Of a DNA stretch of 42,697 nt, positions 1 through 13,400 are shown piece by piece. Position numbers and translations under genes: made by a program. Origin of the DNA: Penaeus vannamei. Its lineage: Eukaryota > Arthropoda > Malacostraca > Decapoda > Penaeidae. The first letter of the stretch is position 1. Each line of letters opens with the position of its first letter. The DNA lies in the NCBI RefSeq assembly GCF_042767895.1, contig NC_091571.1:19064971-19107667 (forward strand). The letters are read 5' to 3'. The notes beneath the pieces are model-generated. The model was not told the origin of the DNA, did no database searches, and saw only the letters and a program-made list of their open reading frames with translations.

Positions 1-430
1 TGAAAAAAGGAAAATTACTAAATTGAAAAAACAAAAAATTATCTTTTAAATTGGGGTTTTAATTATTATAATTTTTTTTGTTTTTCCTTTATTTTTACAA
101 AAATTTATATAAATATAGGGAATAAAATTTAATATAAAATGAAAAATCATTTTTATAAGAAATTTTTTTTATCTTAATAACAATTTTTAATTTTTTTCAA
201 TTTTTTATACTTAATCAAAAATAAATAATTTTAAATCTTTATCATTTTTTATTTAAATAATTATTATTATTTTAAAAAATTATCATTTCTTAAATAAAAA
301 TTTTTTCATTTTTTCATTTTTTAAAAATATTTAAAATGTAAAAAAGCAATAATAATTAGAAAAAATTTTAAATAATAATAATTATAATAATAATGATTAT
401 ATATATTGCTTTTATGTAATAATTAAAAAT
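1..430. other. AT-rich unique left flank, no gene seen
   Basis: This stretch lies outside the satellite and is far more AT-rich than the array: a sampled 60-base line has about 12% G+C against about 23% in sampled array lines. It consists of A and T homopolymer runs with a short AAT-like patch around 363-400. I see no open frame of useful length on either strand, no RNA gene and no terminal repeats of a mobile element. It resembles intergenic DNA of a very AT-rich eukaryote. Faint similarity to the monomer may start slightly before 431, but low complexity prevents a clear boundary. Confidence 0.7.
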
Positions 431-590
431 ATGACAGTAATGATAATAAGATGTAAAAATTAATTAGTCCATTATAAATAAACAAAAAAATAAATCCCAA
501 AGTCGAAAAAATAAAATCTAGGTTTTTAACCTTTTAGAAAAGTCAAAAAATTTTTTTATGGTAATTTGAGGATTTTAAATTAATTCAGTT
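431..590 (+). repeat. decayed edge monomer of the 610-bp satellite
   Basis: The segment aligns in order with the second half of the monomer but is heavily eroded. Positions 431-449 match the conserved ATGACAGTAATGATAATAA motif. Positions 492-508 match the AAATCCCAAAAGTCGAAAA core with one base lost. The rest of the core (ACCGGCG, the AGCGAAATA element, the C-loop hairpin) is altered beyond easy recognition. From about 591 the sequence becomes a good copy. This is the true left boundary of the array, and it shows the array ends in a degraded copy rather than at a sharp insertion point. Confidence 0.75.
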
Positions 591-3150
591 AATTATTATG
601 ATTTTGATGATAACCCCATCAATAATGACAATAATGACGATAATAATGATAATTATGAGAGCAATTAGGACAATAATTATGATAATAATTATACAATGAT
701 AATTATAATGATGATTTGCCTAATAATTGCAATAATAGCAATAATCAACACTATTCTAATGATTTTCCTAATAATAATAACGACAATGATAACAGAAATA
801 ATAATAGAAGTAATTATAACACGGCTATTATTGTTATTATAATCCTTATTATTGTTGTTATTATTTCCAGAATTATCATTATTGTCATTATCATTATTAA
901 AATAATTATAATGATGAAAATGACATTAATAATTAAGATGATGATTATTATAATGACTATATTAAGGGTGATTAGGGCGATAATGACAGTAATGATAATA
1001 ATGATGGTGATAATGACAATAATGATGATAATTATCATTATAAAGCCCATCTATAATGAGAAAAAGGCTAAAAGTAGAAAAATCCCAAAAGTCGAAAAAC
1101 CGGCGAAATCTAGCGAAATACAGCCTTTGCAGAGATGAGTCGAAAACCCCCCTTTTTCGAGTTTAAAGGATGATTATGATGATCTTAGCAATAATTCTGC
1201 TAATTATGATGATTTTGATGATAACCGAATCAATGATGACAATAATGACGATAATAATGATAATTATGAGAGCAATTAGGACAATAATTATGATAATAAT
1301 TATACAATGATAATTATAATGATGATTTGCCTAATAATTGCAATAATAGCAATAATCAACACTATTCTAATGATTTTCCTAATAATAATAACCACAATGA
1401 TAACAGAAATAATAATAGAAGTAATTATAACACGGCTATTATTGTTATTATAATCCTTATTATTGTTGTTATTATTTCCAGAATTATCATTATTGTCATT
1501 ATCATTATTAAAATAATTATAATGATGAAAATGACATTAATAATTAAGATGATGATTATTATAATGACTATATTAAGGGTGATTAGGGCGATAATGACAG
1601 TAATGATAATAATGATGATGATAATGACAATAATGATGATAATTATCATTATAAAGCCCATCTATAATGAGAAAAAGGCTAAAAGTAGAAAAATCCCAAA
1701 AGTCGAATAACCGGCAAAATCAAGCGAAATATAGCCTTTGCAGACATGAGTCGAAAACCCCGTTTCTCGAGTTTAAAGGATGATTATGATGATCTTAGCA
1801 ATAATTCTGCTAATTATGATGATTTTGATGATAACCCCATCAATAATGACAATAATGACGATAATAATGATAATTATGAGAGTAATTAGGACAATAATTA
1901 TGATAATAATTATACAATAATAATTATAATGATGATTTGCCTAATAATTGCAATAATAGCAATAATCGACACTATTCTAATGATTTTCCTAATAATAATA
2001 ACGACAATGATAACAGAAATAATAATAGAAGTAATTATAACACGGCTATTATTGTTATTATAATCCTTATTATTGTTGTTATTATTTCCAGAATTATCAT
2101 TATTGTCATTATCATTATTAAAATAATTATAATGATGAAAATGACATTAATAATTAAGATGATGATTATTATAATGACTATATTAAGGGTGATTAGGGCG
2201 ATAATGACAGTAATGATAATAATGATGATGATAATGACAATAATGATGATAATTATCATTAGAAAGCCCATCTATAATGAGAAAAAGGCTAACAGTAGAA
2301 AAATCTCAAAAGTCGATAAACGAATGTAAAGCGAAATATAGCCTTTGCAAAGATGAGTCTAAAACCCCCTTTTTCGAGTATAAAGGATGTTTATGATGAT
2401 CTTAGCAATAATTCTGCTAATTATGATGATTTTGATGATAACCGAATCAATAATGACAATAATGACGATAATAATGATAATTATGAGAGCAATTAGGACA
2501 ATAATTATGATAATAATTATACAATGATAATTATAATGATGATTTGCCTAATAATTGCAATAATAGCAATAATCGACACTATTCTAATGATTTTCCTAAT
2601 AATAATAACGACAATGATAACAGAAATAATAATAGAAGTAATTATAACACGGCTATTATTGTTATTATAATCCTTATTATTGTTGTTATTATTTCCAGAA
2701 TTATCATTATTGTCATTATCATTATTAAAATAATTATAATGATGAAAATGACATTAATAATTAAGATACTGATCATTATAATGACTATATTAAGGGTGAT
2801 TAGGGCGATAATGACAGTAATGATAATAATGATGGTGATAATGACAATAATGATGATAATTATCATTATAAAGCCCATCTATAATAAGAAAAGGGCTAAA
2901 AGTAGAAAAATCCCAAAAGTCGAAAAACCGGCGAAATCTAGCGAAATATAGCCGTTGGAGACATGAGTCGAAAACCCTCTTTTACGAGTTTAAAGGATGA
3001 TTATGATGATCTTAGCAATAATTCTGCTAATTATCATGATTTTGATGATAACCGAATCAATGATGACAATAATGATGATAATAATGATAATCATGAGAGC
3101 AATTAGGACAATAATTATGATAATAATTATACAATAATAATTATAATGAT

Positions 3151-3760
3151 TTGCCTAATAATTGCAATAATAGCAATAATCAACACTATTCTAATGATTT
3201 TCCTAATAATAATAACCACAATGATAACAGAAATAGTAATAGAAGTAATTATAACACGGCTAGTATTGTTATTATAATCCTTATTATTGTTGTTATTATT
3301 TCCAGAATTATCATTATTGTCATTATCATTATTAAAATAATTATAATGATGAAAATGACATTAATAATTAAGATGATGATTATTATAATGACTATATTAA
3401 GGGTGATTAGGGCGATAATGACAGTAATGATAATAATGATGGTGATAATGACAATAATGATGATAATTATCATTATAAAGCCCATCTATAATAAGAAAAA
3501 GGCTAAAAGTAGAAAAATCCCAAAAGTCGAAAAACCGGCGAAATCTAGCGAAATATAGCCTTTGGAGAGGTGAGTCGAAAACCCTCTTTTTCGAGTTTAA
3601 AGGATGATTATGATGATCTTAGCAATAATTCTGCTAATTATGATGATTTTGATGATAACCCCATCAGTAATGACAATAATGACGATAATAATGATAATTA
3701 TGAGAGTAATTAAGACAATAATTATGATAATAATTATACAATAATAATTATAATGATGAT
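3151..3760 (+). repeat. subfamily C monomer, first example
   Basis: Subfamily C is recognised by linked variants: AACCACAATGATAACAG instead of AACGACAATG, a G in AATAGTAATAG, and GCTAGTATTG in place of GCTATTATTG. The anchor is often preceded by one fewer GAT triplet. C monomers start at 3151, 11026, 13451, 18962, 27813 and 32680, and 24158 is a partial match. The copies at 11026, 27813 and 32680 also share GACTACATCAAGGG. That shared variant marks them as one lineage, placed each time directly after an A monomer. Confidence 0.8.
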
Positions 3761-6700
3761 TTGCCTAATAATTGCAATAATAGCAATAATCAACACTATT
3801 CTAATGATTTTCCTAATAATAATAACCACAATGATAACAGAAATAATAATAGAAGTAATTATAACACGGCTATTATTGTTATTATAATCCTTATTATTGT
3901 TGTTATTATTTCCAGAATTATCATTATTGTCATTATCATTATTAAAATAATTATAATGATGAAAATGACATTAATAATTAAGATGATGATTATTATAATG
4001 ACTATATTAAGGGTGATTAGGGCGATAATGACAGTAATGATAATAATGATGATGATAATGACAATAATGATGATAATTATCATTAGAAAGCCCATCTATA
4101 ATGAGAAAAAGGCTAAAAGTAGAAAAATCTCAAAAGTCGAAAAACCGGCGAAATCTAGCGAAATACAGCCTTTGGAGAGAGGAGTCGAAAACCCCCTATT
4201 TTCGAGTTTAAAGGATGATTATGATGATCTTTGCAATAATTCTGCTAATTATGATGATTTTGATGATAACCGAATCAATAATGACGATAATAATGATAAT
4301 TATGAGAGCAATTAGGACAATAATTATGATAATAATTATACAATGATAATTATAATGATGATTTGCCTAATAATTGCAATAATAGCAATAATCGACACTA
4401 TTCTAATGATTTTCCTAATAATAATAACGACAATTGTAACAGAAATAATAATAGAAGTAATTATAACACGGCAATTATTGTTATTATAATCCTTATTATT
4501 GTTGTTATTATTTCCAGAATTATCATTATTGTCATTATCATTATTAAAATAATTATAATGATGAAAATGACATTAATAATTAAGATGATGATTATTATAA
4601 TGACTATTAAGGGTGATTAGGGCGATAATGACAGTAATGATAATAATGATGATGATAATGACAATAATGATGATAATTATCATTATAAAGCCCATCTATA
4701 ATAAGAAAAAGGCTAAAAGTAGAAAAATCTTAAAAGTCGAAAAACTGGCAAAATCTAGCGAAATACAGCCTTTGCAGAGATGAGTCGAAAACCCCTTTTT
4801 TCTAGTTTAAAGGATGATTATGATGATCTTAGCAATAATTCTGCTAATTATGATGATTTTGATGATAACCCCATCAGTAATGACAATAATGATAATAATA
4901 ATAATTATGAGAGTAAGTAGGGCAATAATTATGATAATAATTATACAATTATAATTATAATTATGATTTGCCTAATAATTGCAATAATAGCAATAATCGA
5001 CACTATTCTAATGATTTTCCTAATAATAATAACGACAATGATAACAGAAATAATAATAGAAGTAATTATAACACGGCTAGTATTGTTATTATAATCCTTA
5101 TTATTGTTGTTATTATTACCAGAATTATCATTATTGTCATTATCATTATTAAAATAATTATAATGATGAAAATGACATTAATAATTAAGATGATGATTAT
5201 TATAATGACTATATTAAGGGTGATTAGGGCGATAATGACAGTAATGATAATAATGATGATGATAATGACAATAATGATAATTATCATTAGAAAGCCCATC
5301 TATAATGAGAAAAAGGCTAAAAGTAGAAAAATCTCAAAAGTCGAAAAAGCAGCGAAATCTAGCGAAATACAGCCTTTGCAGAGATGAGTCGAAAAACTCT
5401 TTTTCGTGTTTACAGGATGATTATGATGATCTTAGCAATAATTCTGCTAATTATGATGATTTTGATGATAACCCGTTCAATAATGAGACAAATGACTATA
5501 ATAATGATAATTATGAGAGTAATTAGGACAATAATTTGATAATAATTATACAAGGATAATTATGATTATGATTTGCCTAATAATTGCAATAATAGTAATG
5601 ATCGACACTATTCTAATGATTTTCCTAATAATAACCAAATTGATAAAAGAAATAATAATATAAGTAATTTTAATACGGCTATTATTGTTATTTTAATCCT
5701 TATTATTGTTGTTATTATTTCCAGAATTATCATTATTGTCATTATCATTATTAAAATAATTATAATGATGAAAATTACATTAATAATTAAGATGATGATT
5801 ATCATAATGACTATATTAAGGGTGATTAGGGCGATAATGACAGTAATGATAATAATGATGGTGATAATGACAATAATGATAATTATCATTATAAAGCCCA
5901 TCTATAATAAGAAAAAGGCTAAAAGTAGAAAAATCCCAAAAGTCGAAAAAGCAGCGAAATCATGTGAAATATAGCCTTTGGAGAGATGAGTCGAAAACCC
6001 CCTTTTTCGAATTTAAAGGATGATTATGATGATCTTAGCAATAATTCTGCTAATTATCATCATTTTGATGATAACCGAATCAATGATGACAATAATGACG
6101 ATAATAATGATAATTATGAGAGCAATTAGGACAATAATTATGATAATGATTATACAATGAAAATTATAATGATGATTTGCCTAATAATTGAAATAATAGC
6201 AATAATCGACACTATTCTAATGATTTTCCTAATGATAATAACGACAATTGTAAAAGAAATAATAATAGAAGTAATTATAACACGGCTAGTATTGTTATTA
6301 TAATCCTTATTATTGTTGTTATTATTTCCAGAATTATCATTATTGTCATTATCATTATTAAAATAATTATAATGATGAAAATGACATTAATAATTAAGAT
6401 GATTATTATAATGACTATATTAAAGGTGATTAGGGCGATAATGACAGTAATGATAATAATGATGGTGATAATGACAATAATGATGATAATTATCATTATA
6501 AAGCCCATCTATAATAAAAAAGGCTAAAAGTAGAAAAATCCCAAAAGTCGAAAAAGCAGCGAAATCTAGCGAAATATAGCCTTTGGAGAGGTGAGTCGAA
6601 AACCCTCTTTTTCGAGTTTAAAGGATGATTATGATGATCTTAGCAATAATTCTGCTAATTATGATGATTTTGATGATAACCCCATCAATAATGACGATAA

Positions 6701-6772
6701 TAATGATAATTATGAGAGTAATTAGTACAATAATTATGATAATAATTATACAATAATAATTATAATGATGAT

Positions 6773-7989
6773 TTGCCTAATAATTGCAATAATAGCAATA
6801 ATCAACACTATTCTAATGGTTTTCCTAATAATAATAACGACAATGATAACAGAAAAAATAATAGAAGTAATTATAACCCGGTTATTATTGTTATTATAAC
6901 CCTTATTATTGTTGTTATTATTTCCAGAATTATCATTATTGTCATTATCATTATTAAAATAATTATAATGATGAAAATGACATTAATAATTAAGATGATT
7001 ATTATAATGACTATACTAAGGGTGATTAGAGCGATAATGACAGTAATGATAATAATGATGATGATAATGACAATAATGATGATAATTATCATTAGAAAGC
7101 CCATCTATAATGAGAAAAAGGCTAAAAGTAGAAAAATCTCATAAGTCGAAAAAGGAGCGAAATCTATCGAAATACAGCCTTTGCAGAAATAAGTCGAATA
7201 CCCCCTTTTTAGAGTTTAAAGGAAGTTTATGATGATCTTAGCAATAATTCTGCTAATTATGATGATTTTGATGATAACCGAATAAATAATGACAATAATG
7301 ACGATAATAATGATAATTATGAGAGCAATTAGGACAATGATTATGATAATAATTATACAATGATAATTATAATGATGATTTGCCTAATAATTGCAATAAT
7401 AGCAATAATCAACACTATTCTAATGGTTTTCCTAATAATAATAACGACAATGATAACAGAAATAATAATAGAAGTAATTTTAATACGGCTATTATTGTTA
7501 TTATAATCCATATTATTGTTGTTATTTTTTCCAGAATTATCATTATTGTCATTATCATTATTAAAATAATTATAATGATGAAAATGACATTAATAATTAA
7601 GATATTGATCATTATAATAACTATATTAAGGGTGATTAGGGCGATAATGACAGTAATGATAATAATGATGGTGATAATGACAATAATGATGATAATTATC
7701 ATTATAAAGCCCATCTATAATAAGAAAAGGGCTAAAAGTAGAAAAATCCCAAAAGTCGAAAAAGCAGCGAAATCTAGCGAAATATAGCCTTTGGAGAGGT
7801 GAGTCAAAAACCCTCTTTTTCGAGTTTAAAGGATGATTATGATGATCTTAGCAATAATTCTGCTAATTATGAGTATTTTGATGATAACCGAATCAATGAT
7901 GACAATAATGACGATAATAATGATAATTATGAGAGTAATTAAGACAATAATTATGATAATAATTATACAATGATAATTATAATGATGAT
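6773..7989 (+). repeat. B-A dimer, left array
   Basis: The B monomer (6773) carries the GGTTATTATTG variant and is followed by a tail with AAGTTTATGATG instead of GATTATGATG. The A monomer (7380) carries GTAATTTTAATACGG together with GATATTGATCATTATAATAA. The same B-then-A pair recurs at 9818/10424, 17026/17619, 22937/23547, 25375/25985 and 26595/27205. The 6773 copy of B is imperfect: it keeps TTTCCAG where other B monomers have TACCAG. Linked variants recurring in fixed order are the mark of a higher-order repeat. Confidence 0.75.
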
Positions 7990-10423
7990 TTGCCCAATAA
8001 TTGCAATAGTAGCAATAATCGACACTATTCTAATGATTTTCCTAATAATAATAATGACAATGATAACAGAAATAATAATAGAAGTAATTATAACACGGCA
8101 ATTATTGTTATTATAATCCTGATTATTGTTGTTATTATTTCCAGAATTATCATTATTGTCATTATCATTATTAAAATAATCATAATGATGAAAATGACAT
8201 TAATAATTAAGATGATTATTATAATGACTATATTAAGGGTGATTAGGGCGATAATGGCAATAATGATAATAATGATGATGATAATGACAATTATGATGAT
8301 AATTATCATTAGAAAGCCCATCTATAATGAGAAATGGGCTAAAAGTAGATAAATCTCATAAGTCGAAAAACCGGCAAAATCTAGCGAAATACATCATTTG
8401 CAGAAATGAGTCGAAAACCCCCTTTTTCGAGTTTAAAGGATGTTTATGATGATCTTAGCAATAAATCTGCTAATTAGGATGATTTTGATGATAACCGAAT
8501 CAATAATGACAATAATGACGATAATAATGATAATTATGAGAGCAATTAGGACAATAATTATGATAATAATTATACAATGATAATTATAATGATGATTTGC
8601 CTAATAATTGCAATAATAGCAATAATCAACACTATTCTAATGGTTTTCCTAATAATAATAACGACAATGATAACAGAAATAATAATAGAAGTAATTTTAA
8701 TACGGCTATTATTGTTATTATAATCCATATTATTGTTGTTATTATTTCCAGAATTATCATTATTGTCATTATCATTATTAAAATAATTATAATGATGAAA
8801 ATGACATTAATAATTAAGATATTGATCATTATAATAACTATATTAAGGGTGATTAGAGCGATAATGGCAGTAATGATAATAATGATGGTGATAATGACAA
8901 TAATGATGATAATTATCATTATAAAGCCCATCTATAATAAGAAAAAGGCTAAAAGTAGATAAATCCCAAAAGTCGAAAAACCGGCGAAATCTAGCGAAAT
9001 ATAGCCGTTGGAGACATGAGTCGAAAACCCCTCTTTCTCGAGTTTAAAGGATGATTATGATGATCTTAGCAACAATTCTGCTAATTATCATGATTTTGAT
9101 GATAACCGAATCAATGATGACAATAATGACGATAATAATGATAATCTTGAGAGCAATTAGGACAATAATTATGATAATAATTATATAATGATAATTATAA
9201 TGATGATTTGCCTAATAATTGCAATAATAGCAATAATCAACACTATTCTAATGATTTTCCTAATAATAATAACGACAATGATAACAGAAATAATAATAGA
9301 AGTAATTTTAAAACGGCTATTATTGGTATTATAATCCTTATTATTGTTGTTATTATTTCCAGAATTATCATTATTGTTATTATCATTATTAAAATAATTA
9401 TAATGATGAAAATGACATTAATAATTAAGATATTGATCATTATAATAACTATATTAAAGGTGATTAGGGCGATAATGACAGTAATGATAATAATGATGGT
9501 GATAATAACAATAATGATGATAATTGTCATTATAAAGCCCATCTATAATAAGAAAAAGGCTAAAAGTAGAAAAATCTCAAAAGTCGAAAAAGCAGCGAAA
9601 TCTAGCGAAATATAGCCTTTGGAGAGATTAGTCAAAAACCCTCTTTTTCGAGTCTAAAGGATGATTATGATGATCTTAGCAATAATTCTGCTAATTATGA
9701 TGATTTTCATGATAACCCCATCAATAATGACAATAATGACGATAATAATGATAATTATGAGAGTAATTAAGACAATAATTATGATAATAATTATACAATA
9801 ATAATTATAATGATGATTTGCCTAATAATTGCAATAATAGCAATAATGAACACTATTCTAATGGTTTTCCTAATAATAATAACGACAATGATAAAAGAAA
9901 TAATAGAATAATTATAACACGGTTATTATTGTTATCATAATCCTTATTATTGTTGTTATTATTACCAGAATTATCATTATTGTCATTATCATCATTAAAA
10001 TAATTATAATGATGAAAATGACATTAATAATTAAGATGATGATTATTATAATGAATAAATTAAGGGTGATTAGGGCGATAATGACAGTAATGATAATAAT
10101 GATGATGATAATGACAATAATGATGATAATTATCATTAGAAAGCCCATCTATAATGAGAAAAAGGGTAAAAGTAGAAAAATCTCATAAGTCGAAAAACCG
10201 GTAAAATCTAGCGAAATAAAGCCTTTGCAGAAATGAGTCGAAAACCCCCTTTTTCGAGTTTAAAGGATGTTTATGATGATCTTAGCAAAAATTCTGCTAA
10301 TTATAATGATTTTGATGAAAACCGAATCAATAATGACAATAATGACGATAATAATGATAATTATGAGAGCAATTAGGACAATAATTATGATAATAATTAT
10401 ACAATGATAATTATAATGATGAT

Positions 10424-13400
10424 TTGCCTAATAATTGCAATAATAGCAATAATCAACACTATTCTAATGATTTTCCTAATAATAATGACAATGATAACAG
10501 AAATAATAATAGAAGTAATTTTAATACGGCTATTATTATTATAATCCTTATTATTGTTGTTATTATTTCCAGAATTATCATTATTGTCATTATCATTATT
10601 AAAATAATTATAATGATGAAAATGACATTAACAATTAAGATATTGATCATTATAATAACTATATTAAGGGTGATTAGGGCGATAATGACAGTAATGATAA
10701 TAATGATGGTGATAATGACAATAATGATGATAATTATCATTATAAAGCCCATCTATAATAAGAAAAGGGCTAAAAGTAGAAAAATCCCAAAAGTCGAAAA
10801 AGCAGCGAAATCTAGGGAAATATAGCCTTTGGAGAGATGAGTCGATAACCCCCCTTTTTCGAGTTTAAAGGATGATTATGATGATCTTAGCGACAATTCT
10901 GCTAATTGTCATGATTTTGATGATAACCGAATCAATGATGACAATGACGATAATAATGATAATAATGAGAGCAATTAGGACAATAATTATGATAATAATT
11001 ATACAATGATAATTATAATGATGATTTGCCTAATAATTGCAATAATAGCAATAATCAACACTATTCTAATAATTTTCCTAATAATAATAACCACAATGAT
11101 AACAGAAATAGTAATAGAAGTAATTATAACACGGCTAGTATTGTTACTATAATCCTTATTATTGTTGTTATTATTACCAGAATTATAATTATTGTCATTA
11201 TCATTATCAAAATAATTAAAATGATGAAAATGACATTAATAATTAAGATACTGATTATTATAATGACTACATCAAGGGTGATTAGGGCGATAATGACAGT
11301 AATGATAATAATGATGATGATAATGACAATAATGATGATAATTATCATTAGAAAGCCCATCTATAATGAGAAAAAGCCTAAAAGTAGAAAAATCTTAAAA
11401 GTCGAAAAACTGGGAAAATCTAGCGAAATACAGCCTTTGGAGAGATGAGTCGAAAAACCCTTTTTTCTAGTTTAAAGGATGATTATGATGATCTTAGCAG
11501 TAATTCTGCTAATTATGAGTATTTTGATGATAACCCCATCAGTAATGACAATAATGACGATAATAATGATAATTATGAGAGTAAGTAGGGCAATAATTAT
11601 GATAATAATTATACAATGATAATTATAATGATGATTTGCCTAATAATTGCAATAATAGCAATAATCGACACTATTCTAATGATTTTCCTAATAATAATAA
11701 TGACAATGATAACAGAAATAATAATAGAAGTAATTATAACACGGCTATTATTGTTATTATAATCCTTATTATTGTTGTTATTATTTCCAGAATTATCATT
11801 ATTGTCATTATCATTATTAAAATAATTATAATGATGAAAATGACATTAATAATTAAGATGATGATTATTATAATGACTATATTAAGGGTGATTAGGGCGA
11901 TAATGACAGTAATGATAATAATGATGATGATAATGACAATAATGATGATAATTATCATTATAAAGCCCATCTATAATAAGGAAAAGGCTAAAAGTAGAAA
12001 AATCTCAAAAGTCGAAAAACCGGCGAAATCTAGCTAAAATCTAGCCTTTGGAGAGATGAGTCGAAAACCCCCTATTTTCGAGTTTAAAGGATGTTTATGA
12101 TGATCTTTGCAATAATTCTGCTAATTATGATGATTTTGATGATAACTGAATCAATAATGATGATAATAATGATAATTATGAGAGCAATTAGGACAATAAT
12201 AATGACAATAATTATACAATAATTATATAATGATGATTTGCCTAATAATTGATATAATAGCAATAATCGACACTATTCTAATGATTTTCCTAATAATAAT
12301 AACGACAATTGTAACAGAAATAATAATATAAGTAAATATAACACGGCAATTATTGATATTATAATCCTGATTATTGTTGTTATTATTTCCAGAATAATCA
12401 TTATTGTCATTATCATTATTAAAATAATTATAATGATGAAAATGACATTAATAATTAAGATGATGATTATTATAATGACTACTAAGGGTGATTAGGGCGA
12501 TAATGGCAGTAATGATAATAATGATGATGATAATGACAATATTGATGATAATAATCATTAGAAAGCCCATCTATAATGAGAAATAGGCTAAAAGTAGAAA
12601 AATCTTAAAAGTCGAAAAACTGGCAAAATCTTGCGAAACACAGCCTTTGCAGAGATGAGTCGAAAACCCATTTTTTCTAGTTTAAAGGATGATTATGATG
12701 ATCTTAGCAATAATTCTGCTAATTATGATGATTTTGATGATAACCCCATCTATAATGACAATAATGACGATAATAATGATAATTATGAGAGTAATTAAGA
12801 CAATAATTATGATAATAATTATACAATGATAATTATAATGATGATTTGCCTAATAATTGCAATAATAGCAATAATCGACACTATTCTAATGATTTTCCTA
12901 ATAATAATAACGAATATGATAACAGAAATCATAATAGAAGTAATTATAACACGGCTATTGTTGTTATTATTATCCTTATTATTGTTATTATTATTTCCAG
13001 AATTATCATTGTTGTCATTATTATTATTGAAATAATTAGAATGATGAAAATGACATTAATAATTAAGATGATGATTATTATAATGACTATATTAAGGGTG
13101 ATTAGGGCGATAATGACAGTAATGATAATAATGATGATGTTAATGACATTGATGATAATTATCATTAGAAAGCCCATCTTTAATAAGAAAAAGGCTAAGT
13201 AGAAAAATCTCATAAGTCGAAAAACCGGCAAAATCTAGCTAAATACAGCCTTTGCAGAAAGGAGTCGAAAACCCCCTTTTTCGAGTTTAAAGGATGTTTA
13301 TGATGATCTTAGCAAAAATTCTGCTAAATATGATGATTTTGATGATAACCGAATCAATAATGACGATAATGACGATAATAATGATAATTATGAGAGCAAT

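Noticed and set aside
1..430. Mobile element or gene in the flank
   Set aside because: No terminal repeats, no target duplication and no open frame of useful length; only AT homopolymer runs.
814..1050. 78-codon antisense open frame, repeated in many monomers
   Set aside because: Almost pure Ile/Met/Thr/Val from the reverse complement of GAT/AAT triplets, overlapping the forward frame. It shows no domain and resembles a membrane protein only through composition.
716..1138. 140-codon forward open frame, repeated in many monomers
   Set aside because: It begins at TTG, has no upstream ATG in frame, has very low-complexity Asn/Ile/Met content, and is broken in several well-conserved copies. It is explained by triplet repeats that avoid stops.
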